Assembly: GCA_030626365.1 (NCBI GenBank)
Contig: DAOUPC010000001.1
Location: forward strand, 1-33,757
From: Paracoccaceae bacterium
GTDB lineage: Bacteria; Pseudomonadota; Alphaproteobacteria; Rhodobacterales; Rhodobacteraceae
Direction of reading: 5' to 3'
Length of the DNA stretch: 33,757 nt
Numbering within the stretch: the first letter of the stretch is position 1; each line of letters opens with the position of its first letter. The notes under the pieces were generated by a model, which did no database searches, was not told the origin of the DNA, and saw nothing but the letters and a program-made list of their open reading frames with translations. Below, in pieces: positions 15,035 through 22,465 of this stretch. The position numbers and the translations under genes are program-made.

Positions 15035-16108
15035 TTACTGATTGTAATCAACGACAACCTTGTCGCTTATCGGAAAGGACTGGCACGAAAGGATATAGCC
15101 CTTTTCCACCTCGTAATCCTCAAGCGCGTGGTTCGAGGCCATTTCGACCTCGCCTTCGATCACCTTGCAACGGCAGGTCGAACAAACCCCGGCCTTGCAG
15201 GCATAGGGCACATCAATTGTGTTTTGCAGGGCCCCATCCAGAATCGACACATCCCGGGACGTGGTGATGGTCTGGCTTGCGCCATCCAGCATGATCACCA
15301 CATTCGTTTGATCCCCGCCACTGGCCGCACCGGTTGATGCCGCCTTTTGTTTTGCGCGCCCCGGCTGGGAACTGGCGAACAATTCAAACTTGATCTGGCT
15401 GTCGTCCAGCCCGTGATCGCGCAGCGCCGCCGCAATGCCCAGCATCATCGGTTCCGGCCCACAGATGAATGCGGTATCGACATGTTCGATATCGATCCAG
15501 CCCTTGAACAACTCGGCACATTTTCCCGTGCTGACCAGCCCGGTGAACAGGTCGATTTCCTGTGCGTCCGTTTCCAGAATGTGGATGACGTTGAACCGGC
15601 CCATATAGGTGTTCTTTAGGTCTTCCAGTTCCTCGCGGAACATGATCGTGCTGACGCCCTTGTTGGCATAGACCAGCGTAAAGGTGGAATTGGGTTCGCG
15701 CGCCAGCGTGGTTTTCAGGATCGACAGAACCGGGGTAACCCCCGACCCACCGGCAAAGCCCAGGTATTGCCTGTCGGCCCCTGGGTCCAGTTCGGTGAAA
15801 AAGCTGCCCATCGGGGCCATCGCCTGCATCGTGTCACCCACGGCCAGTTCTTCGTTGGCCCAGGTCGAAAAGGCCCCGCCATCGACCCGCTTTATGCCAA
15901 CCTGAAGGGCGGCGTCATCCTTACCCGAACAGATCGAATAGCTGCGGCGCAGTTCCTGCCCGTCAAAATCGCGGCGAAAGGTCAGATACTGGCCTTGGGT
16001 GAATTCAAATGCGTCCGCCGCACCGTTTGCCGGTTTCAGCGTGACAACAACCGCATCGCGGATGGTTTTGGTGACGTCAGTGACGGTCAGATCGTGAAAG
16101 CGCGCCAT
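15035..16108 (-). CDS. paaE: Phenylacetyl-CoA epoxidase reductase subunit
   Basis: 357 residues. It supplies electrons from NAD(P)H through FAD and a plant-type [2Fe-2S] cluster to the PaaA di-iron centre. The FAD domain shows LRRSYSICSG (R55-S-Y-S58), the nucleotide domain GGSGVTPVLSILKTTL (near 118-134) and FICGPEPMM. The C-terminal ferredoxin domain has C304, C309, C312 and C342 (CKAGVCSTC ... LSC). It is the last of the paaABCDE block, 18 nt after paaD. The start at 16108 (MARFHDL) is the only sensible one. Confidence 0.95.
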   Translation of the reverse strand: MARFHDLTVTDVTKTIRDAVVVTLKPANGAADAFEFTQGQYLTFRRDFDGQELRRSYSICSGKDDAALQVGIKRVDGGAFSTWANEELAVGDTMQAMAPMGSFFTELDPGADRQYLGFAGGSGVTPVLSILKTTLAREPNSTFTLVYANKGVSTIMFREELEDLKNTYMGRFNVIHILETDAQEIDLFTGLVSTGKCAELFKGWIDIEHVDTAFICGPEPMMLGIAAALRDHGLDDSQIKFELFASSQPGRAKQKAASTGAASGGDQTNVVIMLDGASQTITTSRDVSILDGALQNTIDVPYACKAGVCSTCRCKVIEGEVEMASNHALEDYEVEKGYILSCQSFPISDKVVVDYNQ

Positions 16109-16126
16109 TGGTTTTGCGGTCCTTAC

Positions 16127-16588
16127 TCAGATGCACTTGAAGTATTCAAATGGTTCCAGACAATCCCGGCAACGCCATTGCGCCTTGCACGGGGTCGAGC
16201 CGAACTGGCTCAGTTTTTCTAAATTGCTGCCCTTGCATTGCGGACAGCGTGTTGGCCCGCCCGCAGGTTGCGGCGGGGCGATCCCGTATTCTTCCAGCGC
16301 CGCGCGGCCCTTGCCGGACAGCCAGTCGGTGGTCCAGGCGGGCGACAACTGGCGTTTCAGTTCCAGCCGTTCAATCCCATGCCCGCGCAACGCGGTTTCG
16401 ATATCCATGTTGATGATCGAGGTCGCCGGACACCCCGAATAGGTGGGGGTAAGCGTGACAATCAGCGTATCGTCCTGCCATGCAACGCCCCGGATGATGC
16501 CAAGATCAACCAGTGAAATCACCGGAATCTCGGGGTCAGGAACGCCGTCAAGCCATTCCCAGACCTGTTTAACATCTGGCCGGGTCAT
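16127..16588 (-). CDS. paaD: Phenylacetyl-CoA epoxidase assembly protein (MIP18/SufT-like with zinc-ribbon tail)
   Basis: 153 residues. PaaD is needed for an active epoxidase complex, probably in metal or Fe-S centre maturation. The N-terminal DUF59-like part contains VPDPEIPVISLVDLGIIRGV and TPTYSGCPATSIINMDI with the conserved cysteine. The C-terminal zinc-ribbon part has CPQCKGSNLEKLSQFGSTPC and CRDCLEPF. It begins 6 nt after paaC and ends 18 nt before paaE, which indicates one operon. Confidence 0.93.
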   Translation of the reverse strand: MTRPDVKQVWEWLDGVPDPEIPVISLVDLGIIRGVAWQDDTLIVTLTPTYSGCPATSIINMDIETALRGHGIERLELKRQLSPAWTTDWLSGKGRAALEEYGIAPPQPAGGPTRCPQCKGSNLEKLSQFGSTPCKAQWRCRDCLEPFEYFKCI

Positions 16589-16594
16589 GTGTTG

Positions 16595-17362
16595 TTACCA
16601 CTCGGCCCCGGGATAGGTCCGCTGCAACCACTGCATCGAGGTCAGTATATGGCCCAGATGTTCGGTGTGCATGTACCCTGTGCGCCCGCCCTTGTGGGTA
16701 TAGGCCCTGTCAGGAATAACCAGCGTCGCCTCGGCCATCACCTTGCCGACCAATGCGTCGTATTCGGCGCGCAGGCTGGATGGGTCGGGGGCAATCCCGG
16801 CCTGAACCATCGCCGCATCGGTGTCATCGCTCAGGAACATTTCGCCCACATAAGGGTAAAGATAATCCAGCGCGACCTGCATGCGCGCGTGGCTTTCATC
16901 GGTTCCATCGCCAAGACCAACAACCGTCCCGGACGAACGCTCAACGTGATAGGTGACCTCTTTGCTGACCTTTTCGGCGATTGCGGCAATGCGCGGATCG
17001 GATGATTTGATCAGCCGGCCCAGCATGATGGACTGCCACGCATCAAACAGAAACTGACGCATCAGCGTCTGGCCAAAATCACCATTGGGCAGCTCGACCA
17101 ACAGCACATTGCGGAAATCCCAGGCATCACGCAGGAACGCCAGCTTGTCCGCGCTGCTGTCGTTTCCCTTAACCTCGGCGGCAAGGCCCAGCCACAGTTG
17201 GGTCTGGCCGATCAGGTCCAGCGCGGTGTTGGCCAGGGCGATATCTTCTTCCAGAACCGGCGAATGGCCGCACCATTCACTGACCCGGTGGCCCAGCACC
17301 AGCGTGTTGTCACCCAGCCGCAAAAGAAACTGCGTCAGGGCGTTTTGATCGACCTGCGTCAT
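16595..17362 (-). CDS. paaC: Phenylacetyl-CoA epoxidase structural subunit
   Basis: 255 residues with a ferritin-like fold. PaaC pairs with PaaA as a stabilising subunit without a working di-iron site. Recognisable stretches are LRLGDNTLVLGHRVSEWCGHSPVLEEDIALANTALDLIGQT, AFLRDAWDFRNVLLVELPNGDFGQTLMRQFLFD and MHTEHLGHILTSMQWLQRTYPGAEW. The chosen ATG at 17362 shares one base with the paaB stop (TGATG), the usual coupled arrangement. A GTG one codon upstream is an alternative. Confidence 0.94.
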   Translation of the reverse strand: MTQVDQNALTQFLLRLGDNTLVLGHRVSEWCGHSPVLEEDIALANTALDLIGQTQLWLGLAAEVKGNDSSADKLAFLRDAWDFRNVLLVELPNGDFGQTLMRQFLFDAWQSIMLGRLIKSSDPRIAAIAEKVSKEVTYHVERSSGTVVGLGDGTDESHARMQVALDYLYPYVGEMFLSDDTDAAMVQAGIAPDPSSLRAEYDALVGKVMAEATLVIPDRAYTHKGGRTGYMHTEHLGHILTSMQWLQRTYPGAEW

Positions 17363-17646
17363 CACATGGACCCCACTTCGTCGGGGATATCAAAGAACGT
17401 TGGGTGGCGGTAAACCTTGGACTGCGAGGGGTCGTAATAGGGGCCTTTGTCGCCGGGTGTGCTGGCCGCGATATGTGCCGCCTCGGCCACCCAGATCGAC
17501 ACACCTTCGTTGCGGCGCGTATAAACGTCGCGGGCATTTCGGATGGCTGTTTCTGCGTCCGGCGCATGCAGCGATCCGACATGGCGGTGCGACAACCCGT
17601 GCTGACCACGGATGAATACTTCCCACAGGGGCCATTCGTTTTTCAT
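17362..17646 (-). CDS. paaB: Phenylacetyl-CoA epoxidase small subunit
   Basis: 94 residues, the standard size. PaaB bridges PaaAC heterodimers into the larger complex. The sequence WPLWEVFIRGQHGLSHRHVGSLHAPDAETAIRNARDVYTRR and the C-terminal YRHPTFFDIPDEVGSM are typical. It starts 26 nt after paaA and overlaps paaC by one base. Confidence 0.95.
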   Translation of the reverse strand: MKNEWPLWEVFIRGQHGLSHRHVGSLHAPDAETAIRNARDVYTRRNEGVSIWVAEAAHIAASTPGDKGPYYDPSQSKVYRHPTFFDIPDEVGSM

Positions 17647-17672
17647 GTGCTTGTCCTCTCGGCTAACGAAAA

Positions 17673-18665
17673 TTACTGGGCTGCCACTTTGGCAGCGGCT
17701 TTCTTGCGGGCGTGGGCCATCAGCCCGTCACGCACCCACGCGCCGTCTTCCCAGGCTTTCACCCGGTTTCTCAGACGGTCCACATTGCACGGGCCATTGC
17801 CTTTGATGACATCAAAGAATTCGCTCCAGTCCGGCTCGCCATAGTCATAGTGGCCGGTTTCTTCGTTCCATTTCAGGCTGGGGTCGGGCAGGTCCAGACC
17901 AAGGTATTCGATCTGCGGGACCGTCTGATCGATGTACTGCTGGCGCAGCTCGTCATTGGATTTCACCTTGATCTTCCAGGCCATCGACTGTTCGGAATGG
18001 GTGCTTTCGGCATCTGATGGCCCGAACATCATGATCGACGGGAACCACAACCGGTCAAGCGCACTTTGGGCCATTGCCTTTTGTTCCGGCGTGCCAAAGG
18101 CCATTTTCATCATCGCGTGATAGCCTTGGCGCGCGTGAAAGCTTTCTTCTTTGCAGATGCGCACCATGGCGCGGGCATAGGGGCCATAGGATGTGCGTTG
18201 CAAAGCCACCTGATTGACGATCGCCGCCCCATCGACCAGCCAGCCAACCGCGCCCATATCGGCCCAGTTCAGGGTGGGATAGTTGAAGATCGATGAATAC
18301 TTCATCTTACCTTCGTGCAGCAGGCGGGTCAGTTCATCGCGGCTTTCGCCCAGGGTTTCGGCGGCGGAATAAAGGTACAGGCCATGGCCCGCCTCATCCT
18401 GCACCTTGGCCAGCAGGATTGCCTTGCGTTCCAACGTGGGCGCGCGGGTGATCCAGTTGCCTTCGGGCAATTGCCCGACCACTTCGGAATGGGCATGCTG
18501 GCCGATCTGACGGATCAGCGTGGCGCGGTAATCATCCGGCATCCAGTCGCGGGGTTCGATCTTGATGTCGCGGTCGATCTTGTCCTGAAAGTCGCGTTCG
18601 AGATCGCTCATCTCGTCGCGGGTCTTGATGCCTGCGCGGGCGGTTTTGATCATCTGTGCATACAT
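17673..18665 (-). CDS. paaA: Phenylacetyl-CoA epoxidase catalytic subunit
   Basis: 330 residues. PaaA holds the di-iron centre that inserts oxygen into the ring of phenylacetyl-CoA. Iron-ligand candidates are E61 (HAHSEVVG), E91/H94 (VQDEAGHGLYLYSAAETLG) and E173/H176 (CKEESFHARQGYH). The start at 18665 (MYAQMIKTA) follows GAAGGGAAACTTGCA. The frame is open 9 codons further upstream, but that start would overlap paaJ. The 20 or so residues beyond the E. coli N-terminus are, from memory, usual in Roseobacter PaaA. It begins 13 nt after the paaJ stop. Confidence 0.96.
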   Translation of the reverse strand: MYAQMIKTARAGIKTRDEMSDLERDFQDKIDRDIKIEPRDWMPDDYRATLIRQIGQHAHSEVVGQLPEGNWITRAPTLERKAILLAKVQDEAGHGLYLYSAAETLGESRDELTRLLHEGKMKYSSIFNYPTLNWADMGAVGWLVDGAAIVNQVALQRTSYGPYARAMVRICKEESFHARQGYHAMMKMAFGTPEQKAMAQSALDRLWFPSIMMFGPSDAESTHSEQSMAWKIKVKSNDELRQQYIDQTVPQIEYLGLDLPDPSLKWNEETGHYDYGEPDWSEFFDVIKGNGPCNVDRLRNRVKAWEDGAWVRDGLMAHARKKAAAKVAAQ

Positions 18666-18678
18666 TGCAAGTTTCCCT

Positions 18679-19881
18679 TCAGACGCGTTCAAGGATCAGG
18701 GCCGCGCCCTGTCCAACACCGACACACATGGTGCAAAGGGCGTATTTACCCCCTGTGCGCCTAAGCTGATAGGCCGCCGTCAGCACCAACCGCGCCCCGG
18801 ACATGCCCAACGGGTGGCCCAACGCAATTGCCCCGCCATTCGGGTTGACGTGGGGCGCGTCATCGGCCACCCCAAGTTCGCGCAAAGTGGCGATGCCCTG
18901 TGCGGCAAAGGCCTCGTTCAACTCAATCACATCCATCTGTTCAATGCTCAGACCGGCACGCGACAGCACCTTGCGGCAGGCCGGAACCGGACCAATCCCC
19001 ATGACGCGCGGGTCCACCCCGGCGGCAGACATGGCGACCACACGCACCATCGGGGTCAGGTCATTGCGCGCCACGGCCACCTCGTTTGCCAACAGCAATG
19101 CCGCAGCACCGTCATTGACCCCCGATGCGTTGCCCGCCGTTACCGTCAGGCCGGGCCCGTTGATGGCCCGCAGATTGCCCAGCTTTTCGGCGCTGGTGCC
19201 GGGGCGCGGATGTTCGTCCGTATCCACAATAACCGGATCGCCCTTGCGCTGGGGAATGGATACCGGGGTGATTTCATCGCCAAAGATCCCGGCCTTGTTG
19301 GCCGCGTCCCAGCGCGCCTGACTGCGCGCGGCAAACGCATCCTGATCGGCGCGCGAAATGTCGTATTCGGCGGCAACATTGTCGGCGGTTTCGGGCATTG
19401 AATCGACGCCATACAGCGCCTTCATCTTTGGATTGACAAAGCGCCAGCCAATTGTTGTGTCATAAACCGTGTTGGCACGCGAAAAGGCGGTGGTGGCCTT
19501 GGGCATCACGAACGGCGCGCGTGACATGCTTTCGACGCCACCGGCGATGGCCATGTCATAATCCCCGGCCCGGATGGCGCGCGCGGCAATGCCGACCGCG
19601 TCCATACCCGAGGCGCACAACCGGTTGATCGTGCTGCCCGGCACATCCGTGGGCAGCCCCGCCAGCAAGGCGGCCATGCGGGCCACGTTGCGGTTGTCTT
19701 CACCCGCCTGATTGGCCGAGCCATAGATCACATCATCCACGCTGGCCCAGTCAACCTGTGGGTTGCGCGCCATCAGCGCCGCGATAGGGGCCGCTGCCAG
19801 ATCATCGGTACGGACCGCTGAGAGGCCCCCGCCATAGCGTCCGATTGGTGTCCGGGTTGCGTCACAGATGAATGCGTCCAT
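18679..19881 (-). CDS. paaJ: 3-oxoadipyl-CoA / 3-oxo-5,6-dehydrosuberyl-CoA thiolase
   Basis: 400 residues, a class II acyl-CoA thiolase. The nucleophilic cysteine is C89 in NRLCASGMDAVG. The second half holds NPNGGAIALGHPLGMSGAR with the catalytic histidine and ALCTMCVGVGQGAALIL with the second cysteine. It performs the two thiolysis steps that end phenylacetate degradation; PcaF of the beta-ketoadipate pathway is the same family. The position as first gene of the epoxidase operon supports paaJ. The start at 19881 (MDAFICDATRTPIGRYGG) follows GAGG with 9-nt spacing. A strong inverted repeat lies 33 nt upstream. Confidence 0.94.
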   Translation of the reverse strand: MDAFICDATRTPIGRYGGGLSAVRTDDLAAAPIAALMARNPQVDWASVDDVIYGSANQAGEDNRNVARMAALLAGLPTDVPGSTINRLCASGMDAVGIAARAIRAGDYDMAIAGGVESMSRAPFVMPKATTAFSRANTVYDTTIGWRFVNPKMKALYGVDSMPETADNVAAEYDISRADQDAFAARSQARWDAANKAGIFGDEITPVSIPQRKGDPVIVDTDEHPRPGTSAEKLGNLRAINGPGLTVTAGNASGVNDGAAALLLANEVAVARNDLTPMVRVVAMSAAGVDPRVMGIGPVPACRKVLSRAGLSIEQMDVIELNEAFAAQGIATLRELGVADDAPHVNPNGGAIALGHPLGMSGARLVLTAAYQLRRTGGKYALCTMCVGVGQGAALILERV

Positions 19882-19913
19882 GCAGAGAACCTCGTGTTTT
19901 TGCGGATGAAAAG

Positions 19914-19929
19914 CCGACCGCACGGTCGG
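19914..19929. promoter_or_regulatory. Candidate PaaR (TetR) operator, site 2
   Basis: CCGACCG-CA-CGGTCGG is an inverted repeat with perfect 7-nt arms and the same ACCG-NN-CGGT core and 2-nt spacer as the site between paaZ and paaG. On the minus strand a possible promoter, TTGTAT (complement of 19951-19956), 17-nt spacer, TATCCC (complement of 19928-19933), places the operator over and just after the -10 box. Confidence 0.68.
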
Positions 19930-19962
19930 GATATGAAAGAAACCGATTCGATACAAGGGAAT

Positions 19963-20000
19963 TGTTGCGAATATTTGTTATGGTCGCGGTATTCGTAACA
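19963..20000. repeat. 11-bp imperfect inverted repeat upstream of the paaJ promoter
   Basis: TGTTGCGAATA (19963-19973) and TATTCGTAACA (19990-20000) are inverted copies with one mismatch, 16 nt apart. It could be a second regulator site or a weak end for the rpiR-like transcript. No T-tract is present. Confidence 0.35.
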
Positions 20001-20071
20001 TCGTGGCCTTGCGGCGTTTCCCCGGTCCAATGTTAAGCTGACAGGCGATAAGGGGGGCGAACCGGTCGTCT

Positions 20072-20953
20072 TCAGGTTGGCGAGCGGAACAACCGTGTCG
20101 AACTGAACATCGCCTCAAGCTCTTCAATACGCTCTTTGCTCTCGTCCCACCGGGCGGTTTGCGCCTCGGCGATCAGGGCCTCGACGATCAGCAATATGGC
20201 GATGGTCGAATCCCAGCTTGACGGGGCCTCGACCAGGGCGCTGAACGTGTAATCCGCCCGGCTGGCAATCGGTGATTGCCACTGATCCGTGAACAGAACC
20301 ACCTTGCAACCCCGGTCACTGGCAAGGCTGGCCAGCTTTTCAAGATGGCTTTCATAGCGCCGGATATCGAACAGCACCAAGACCGACGTGTCATCCATAT
20401 CCAACAGATATTGCGGCCAGACGTTTGACGAATTGCCCAACTCGGTCACGTTGGGGCGGATGATCTGAAGATGGTTGGACAGATATTCAGCCGTCGACCG
20501 GGTGATCCGCCCGCCCGCCACATAGATATGACAGCTTTGGTCCGCCAAAAGGCGGGCCACCGCATCGAACATGGCAATGTCGATCCGGTCCAGCGTGTGC
20601 CTTATATTGGATGCCACCGCCTCGGCGAACCGGTTCAGCGGGTGTTCAGCCGACGCATCGGCCATCCACGCATCGCGCTTTGAAATCGGCTTTTTGATCT
20701 GTGCGGCGACCTCTTCGCGCAGGGCCTCTTGCAGGGCGGGAAAACCGTCAAACCCCAGCTTGCGGGCCATGCGGATCACCGTGGGCGTCGAAACCCTGGC
20801 CGACGCGGCCAGCTTGGTGATCGATTGCAACCCACCCATCGGATAGTCCTGCAACAAAACACTGGCAAGCTGACGTTCAGAGCGCGTGAGCGCCCCCATG
20901 TCATCTTGTATTATCTGTCTTACAAGTCGGGTCGATGGGGTCACGGCAGCCAC
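20072..20953 (-). CDS. MurR/RpiR-family transcriptional regulator
   Basis: 293 residues. An N-terminal RpiR helix-turn-helix domain (about 15-95: LTRSERQLASVLLQDYPMGGLQSITKLAASARVSTPTVIRMARKLGFDGFPALQEALREEV) is followed by a SIS sugar-phosphate-type sensor domain (about 125-265: ICHIYVAGG-like region, ATRSTAEYLSNHLQ, VLVLFDIRRYESHLEKLASLASDRGCKVVLFTD). The longest start is a GTG at 20953, preceded by AGGAAAGAG; an ATG at 20899 would cut into the HTH domain. It is divergent from the N-formylglutamate-amidohydrolase-like gene, and the gap holds two similar inverted repeats that are likely its operators. Its ligand is unknown; in amine or amino-acid catabolic clusters RpiR proteins need not bind sugar phosphates. 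Confidence 0.85.
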   Translation of the reverse strand: MAAVTPSTRLVRQIIQDDMGALTRSERQLASVLLQDYPMGGLQSITKLAASARVSTPTVIRMARKLGFDGFPALQEALREEVAAQIKKPISKRDAWMADASAEHPLNRFAEAVASNIRHTLDRIDIAMFDAVARLLADQSCHIYVAGGRITRSTAEYLSNHLQIIRPNVTELGNSSNVWPQYLLDMDDTSVLVLFDIRRYESHLEKLASLASDRGCKVVLFTDQWQSPIASRADYTFSALVEAPSSWDSTIAILLIVEALIAEAQTARWDESKERIEELEAMFSSTRLFRSPT

Positions 20954-20986
20954 GCAATATACTCTTTCCTACAGACTAGACCGCAA

Positions 20987-21002
20987 TGTAGATATGTCTA
21001 CC
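20987..21002. promoter_or_regulatory. Candidate RpiR operator, site A
   Basis: TGTAGATATGTCTACC contains GTAGA-TATG-TCTAC, a perfect 5-nt dyad. It shares the pattern TGTAG-N6-CTAC with site B, 44 nt away, and lies nearest the regulator gene, so it probably serves autoregulation. Confidence 0.55.
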
Positions 21003-21011
21003 GAAACTTTC

Positions 21012-21046
21012 TTGACAGACGGATAAATCCTGTAGCAAATGCTACA
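21012..21046 (+). promoter_or_regulatory. Promoter with candidate RpiR operator site B, just upstream of the amidohydrolase-like gene
   Basis: A consensus -35 box TTGACA (21012-21017) is followed after 17 nt by a weak -10 (GCAAAT, 21035-21040). Over that -10 lies TGTAGCAAATGCTACA (21031-21046), a perfect dyad GTAGC-AAAT-GCTAC with outer T/A. A start of transcription near 21047 would give an almost leaderless mRNA, which agrees with the lack of a ribosome site before ATG 21048. Confidence 0.6.
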
Positions 21047-21047
21047 T

Positions 21048-21872
21048 ATGATTGCAGCCCCCGAGTCACCCCTGCTTAACCCCGATGAACGCCCGGCGGC
21101 GCATGTGCTGAATGCGCATGGGACCGCCCCGGCGGTTCTGGTGTGCGAACATGCCAGCCGGTTCATCCCGGCGGCCTTGGGTGATCTGGGTCTTGACCCA
21201 AAAGCGGCGGTTTCGCATGTCGCATGGGATATTGGCGCGCTGGATCTGGCCAAAAACCTGATGACCCTGCTGGACGCACCTTTGGTCGCCGCGCGTGTCT
21301 CAAGGCTGGTTTATGACTGCAACCGCCCCCCCGAGGCCCCCGGCGCCATGCCATCACAAAGCGAACAATTCACCATTCCCGGCAATGCCGCCCTGAGCCG
21401 CGATCAGCGCGATGCACGCACCCGTAACGTATACGACCCCTTTCGGGCGCTGTTGGGGCAGGTGCTGGACCAAAAGAATATGGCCACAGATGGCCCCGTG
21501 ATGATCACCATTCACAGCTTTACCCCGGTATTCAACGGTCAGGCACGCGCCGTCGAACTGGGTGTCCTGCATGATGCGGATGACCGTGCGGCACAGGCGC
21601 TGCTGGCCGGGATCAGGCAGCAAACCACACTGCACGCCGAGATGAACCAACCCTATTCTGCTACTGATGGCGTTACCCACACATTACGCGATCAGGCCGG
21701 GCGGCGCGGGCTGGCCAATGTGATGATCGAGGTGCGCAACGACCTGATCGACACCCCCGCCAAGGCGGCGCAGATCGCGGCGCAACTCGGCCCGGTCCTG
21801 CACGACGTGATCAGGCAATTCGGCACCCCCGAAACAACACGGAAATCTAAGATGATGGGCAAAGGCCAATGA
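21048..21872 (+). CDS. N-formylglutamate amidohydrolase family protein
   Basis: 274 residues of the FGase (HutG-type) family, metal-dependent amidohydrolases that release glutamate from N-formylglutamate or related N-substituted glutamates. Signature parts are VLVCEHASRFIPAALGDLGL, HVAWDIGALDLAKNL, VSRLVYDCNRPP, ITIHSFTPVFNGQAR and VMIEVRNDLID. No histidine-utilisation gene is nearby, so a role other than histidine degradation is likely; with the GS-like ligase downstream it could hydrolyse a glutamylated intermediate (inference). The ATG at 21048 is preferred over ATG 21039, which lies inside the operator-like dyad. Its stop overlaps dctQ by 4 nt (ATGA), so it is coupled to the TRAP transporter. 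Confidence 0.85.
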   Translation: MIAAPESPLLNPDERPAAHVLNAHGTAPAVLVCEHASRFIPAALGDLGLDPKAAVSHVAWDIGALDLAKNLMTLLDAPLVAARVSRLVYDCNRPPEAPGAMPSQSEQFTIPGNAALSRDQRDARTRNVYDPFRALLGQVLDQKNMATDGPVMITIHSFTPVFNGQARAVELGVLHDADDRAAQALLAGIRQQTTLHAEMNQPYSATDGVTHTLRDQAGRRGLANVMIEVRNDLIDTPAKAAQIAAQLGPVLHDVIRQFGTPETTRKSKMMGKGQ

Positions 21873-22465
21873 CGCGGTTTGAACGCAGCTTTGTCCGCCG
21901 GGTGGATGGGCTGAACCGGCACCTTGGCCGGGTGGTCATGTATGGCATATTCGCGATGATGGCGATTCTGCTTTGGTCGTCGATCTCAAAGACCGTATTC
22001 ATGCCATCGCTGTGGACGCTGGAAATGGCGCAATTCGCCATGGTCGCCTATTACATTCTGGGCGGGCCATATTCGCTCCAACTGGGTGCGAATGTGCGCA
22101 TGGACCTGTTCTATCATGAATGGACTAGCCGAAAAAAGGCCTGGGTGGATGCGTTTACCGTGCTGTTCTTGATGTTTTACCTTGGCGTCATGATCTATGG
22201 CGGCGTCGGGTCAACCGCCTATTCCCTTGGGTATTTCGGGACCGAACCGTTCGTCTTTTTCAAAGATCTGGCCGTCGCCTTTGTGACCGGCGGCCCGGAT
22301 GGTGCCCGTGAACTTATGGGGTATATGGAACGCAGTGCCACGGCATGGCGCCCGTATCTGTGGCCAATCAAGACAATTATGTGCATCGGGCTGTTCCTGA
22401 TGCTGCTTCAGGCAATTTCCGAGTTGATCAAGGACATCGCCCGCATCCGTGGTGAGGAAATCTGA
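21869..22465 (+). CDS. dctQ: TRAP transporter small permease (DctQ)
   Basis: 198 residues with four predicted hydrophobic helices (for example VVMYGIFAMMAILLWSSI, AQFAMVAYYILGGPYSL, VLFLMFYLGVMIYGG and MCIGLFLMLLQAISELI). This is the small inner-membrane subunit of a tripartite TRAP importer. It overlaps the amidohydrolase-like gene by 4 nt and dctM by one base (TGATG). It is slightly long for the family owing to an extended loop before the last helix. Confidence 0.9.
   Translation: MTRFERSFVRRVDGLNRHLGRVVMYGIFAMMAILLWSSISKTVFMPSLWTLEMAQFAMVAYYILGGPYSLQLGANVRMDLFYHEWTSRKKAWVDAFTVLFLMFYLGVMIYGGVGSTAYSLGYFGTEPFVFFKDLAVAFVTGGPDGARELMGYMERSATAWRPYLWPIKTIMCIGLFLMLLQAISELIKDIARIRGEEI

Noticed and set aside
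21048..21872. Histidine utilisation operon
   Set aside because: No hutH, hutU, hutI or hutF is present; only the FGase family is shared.
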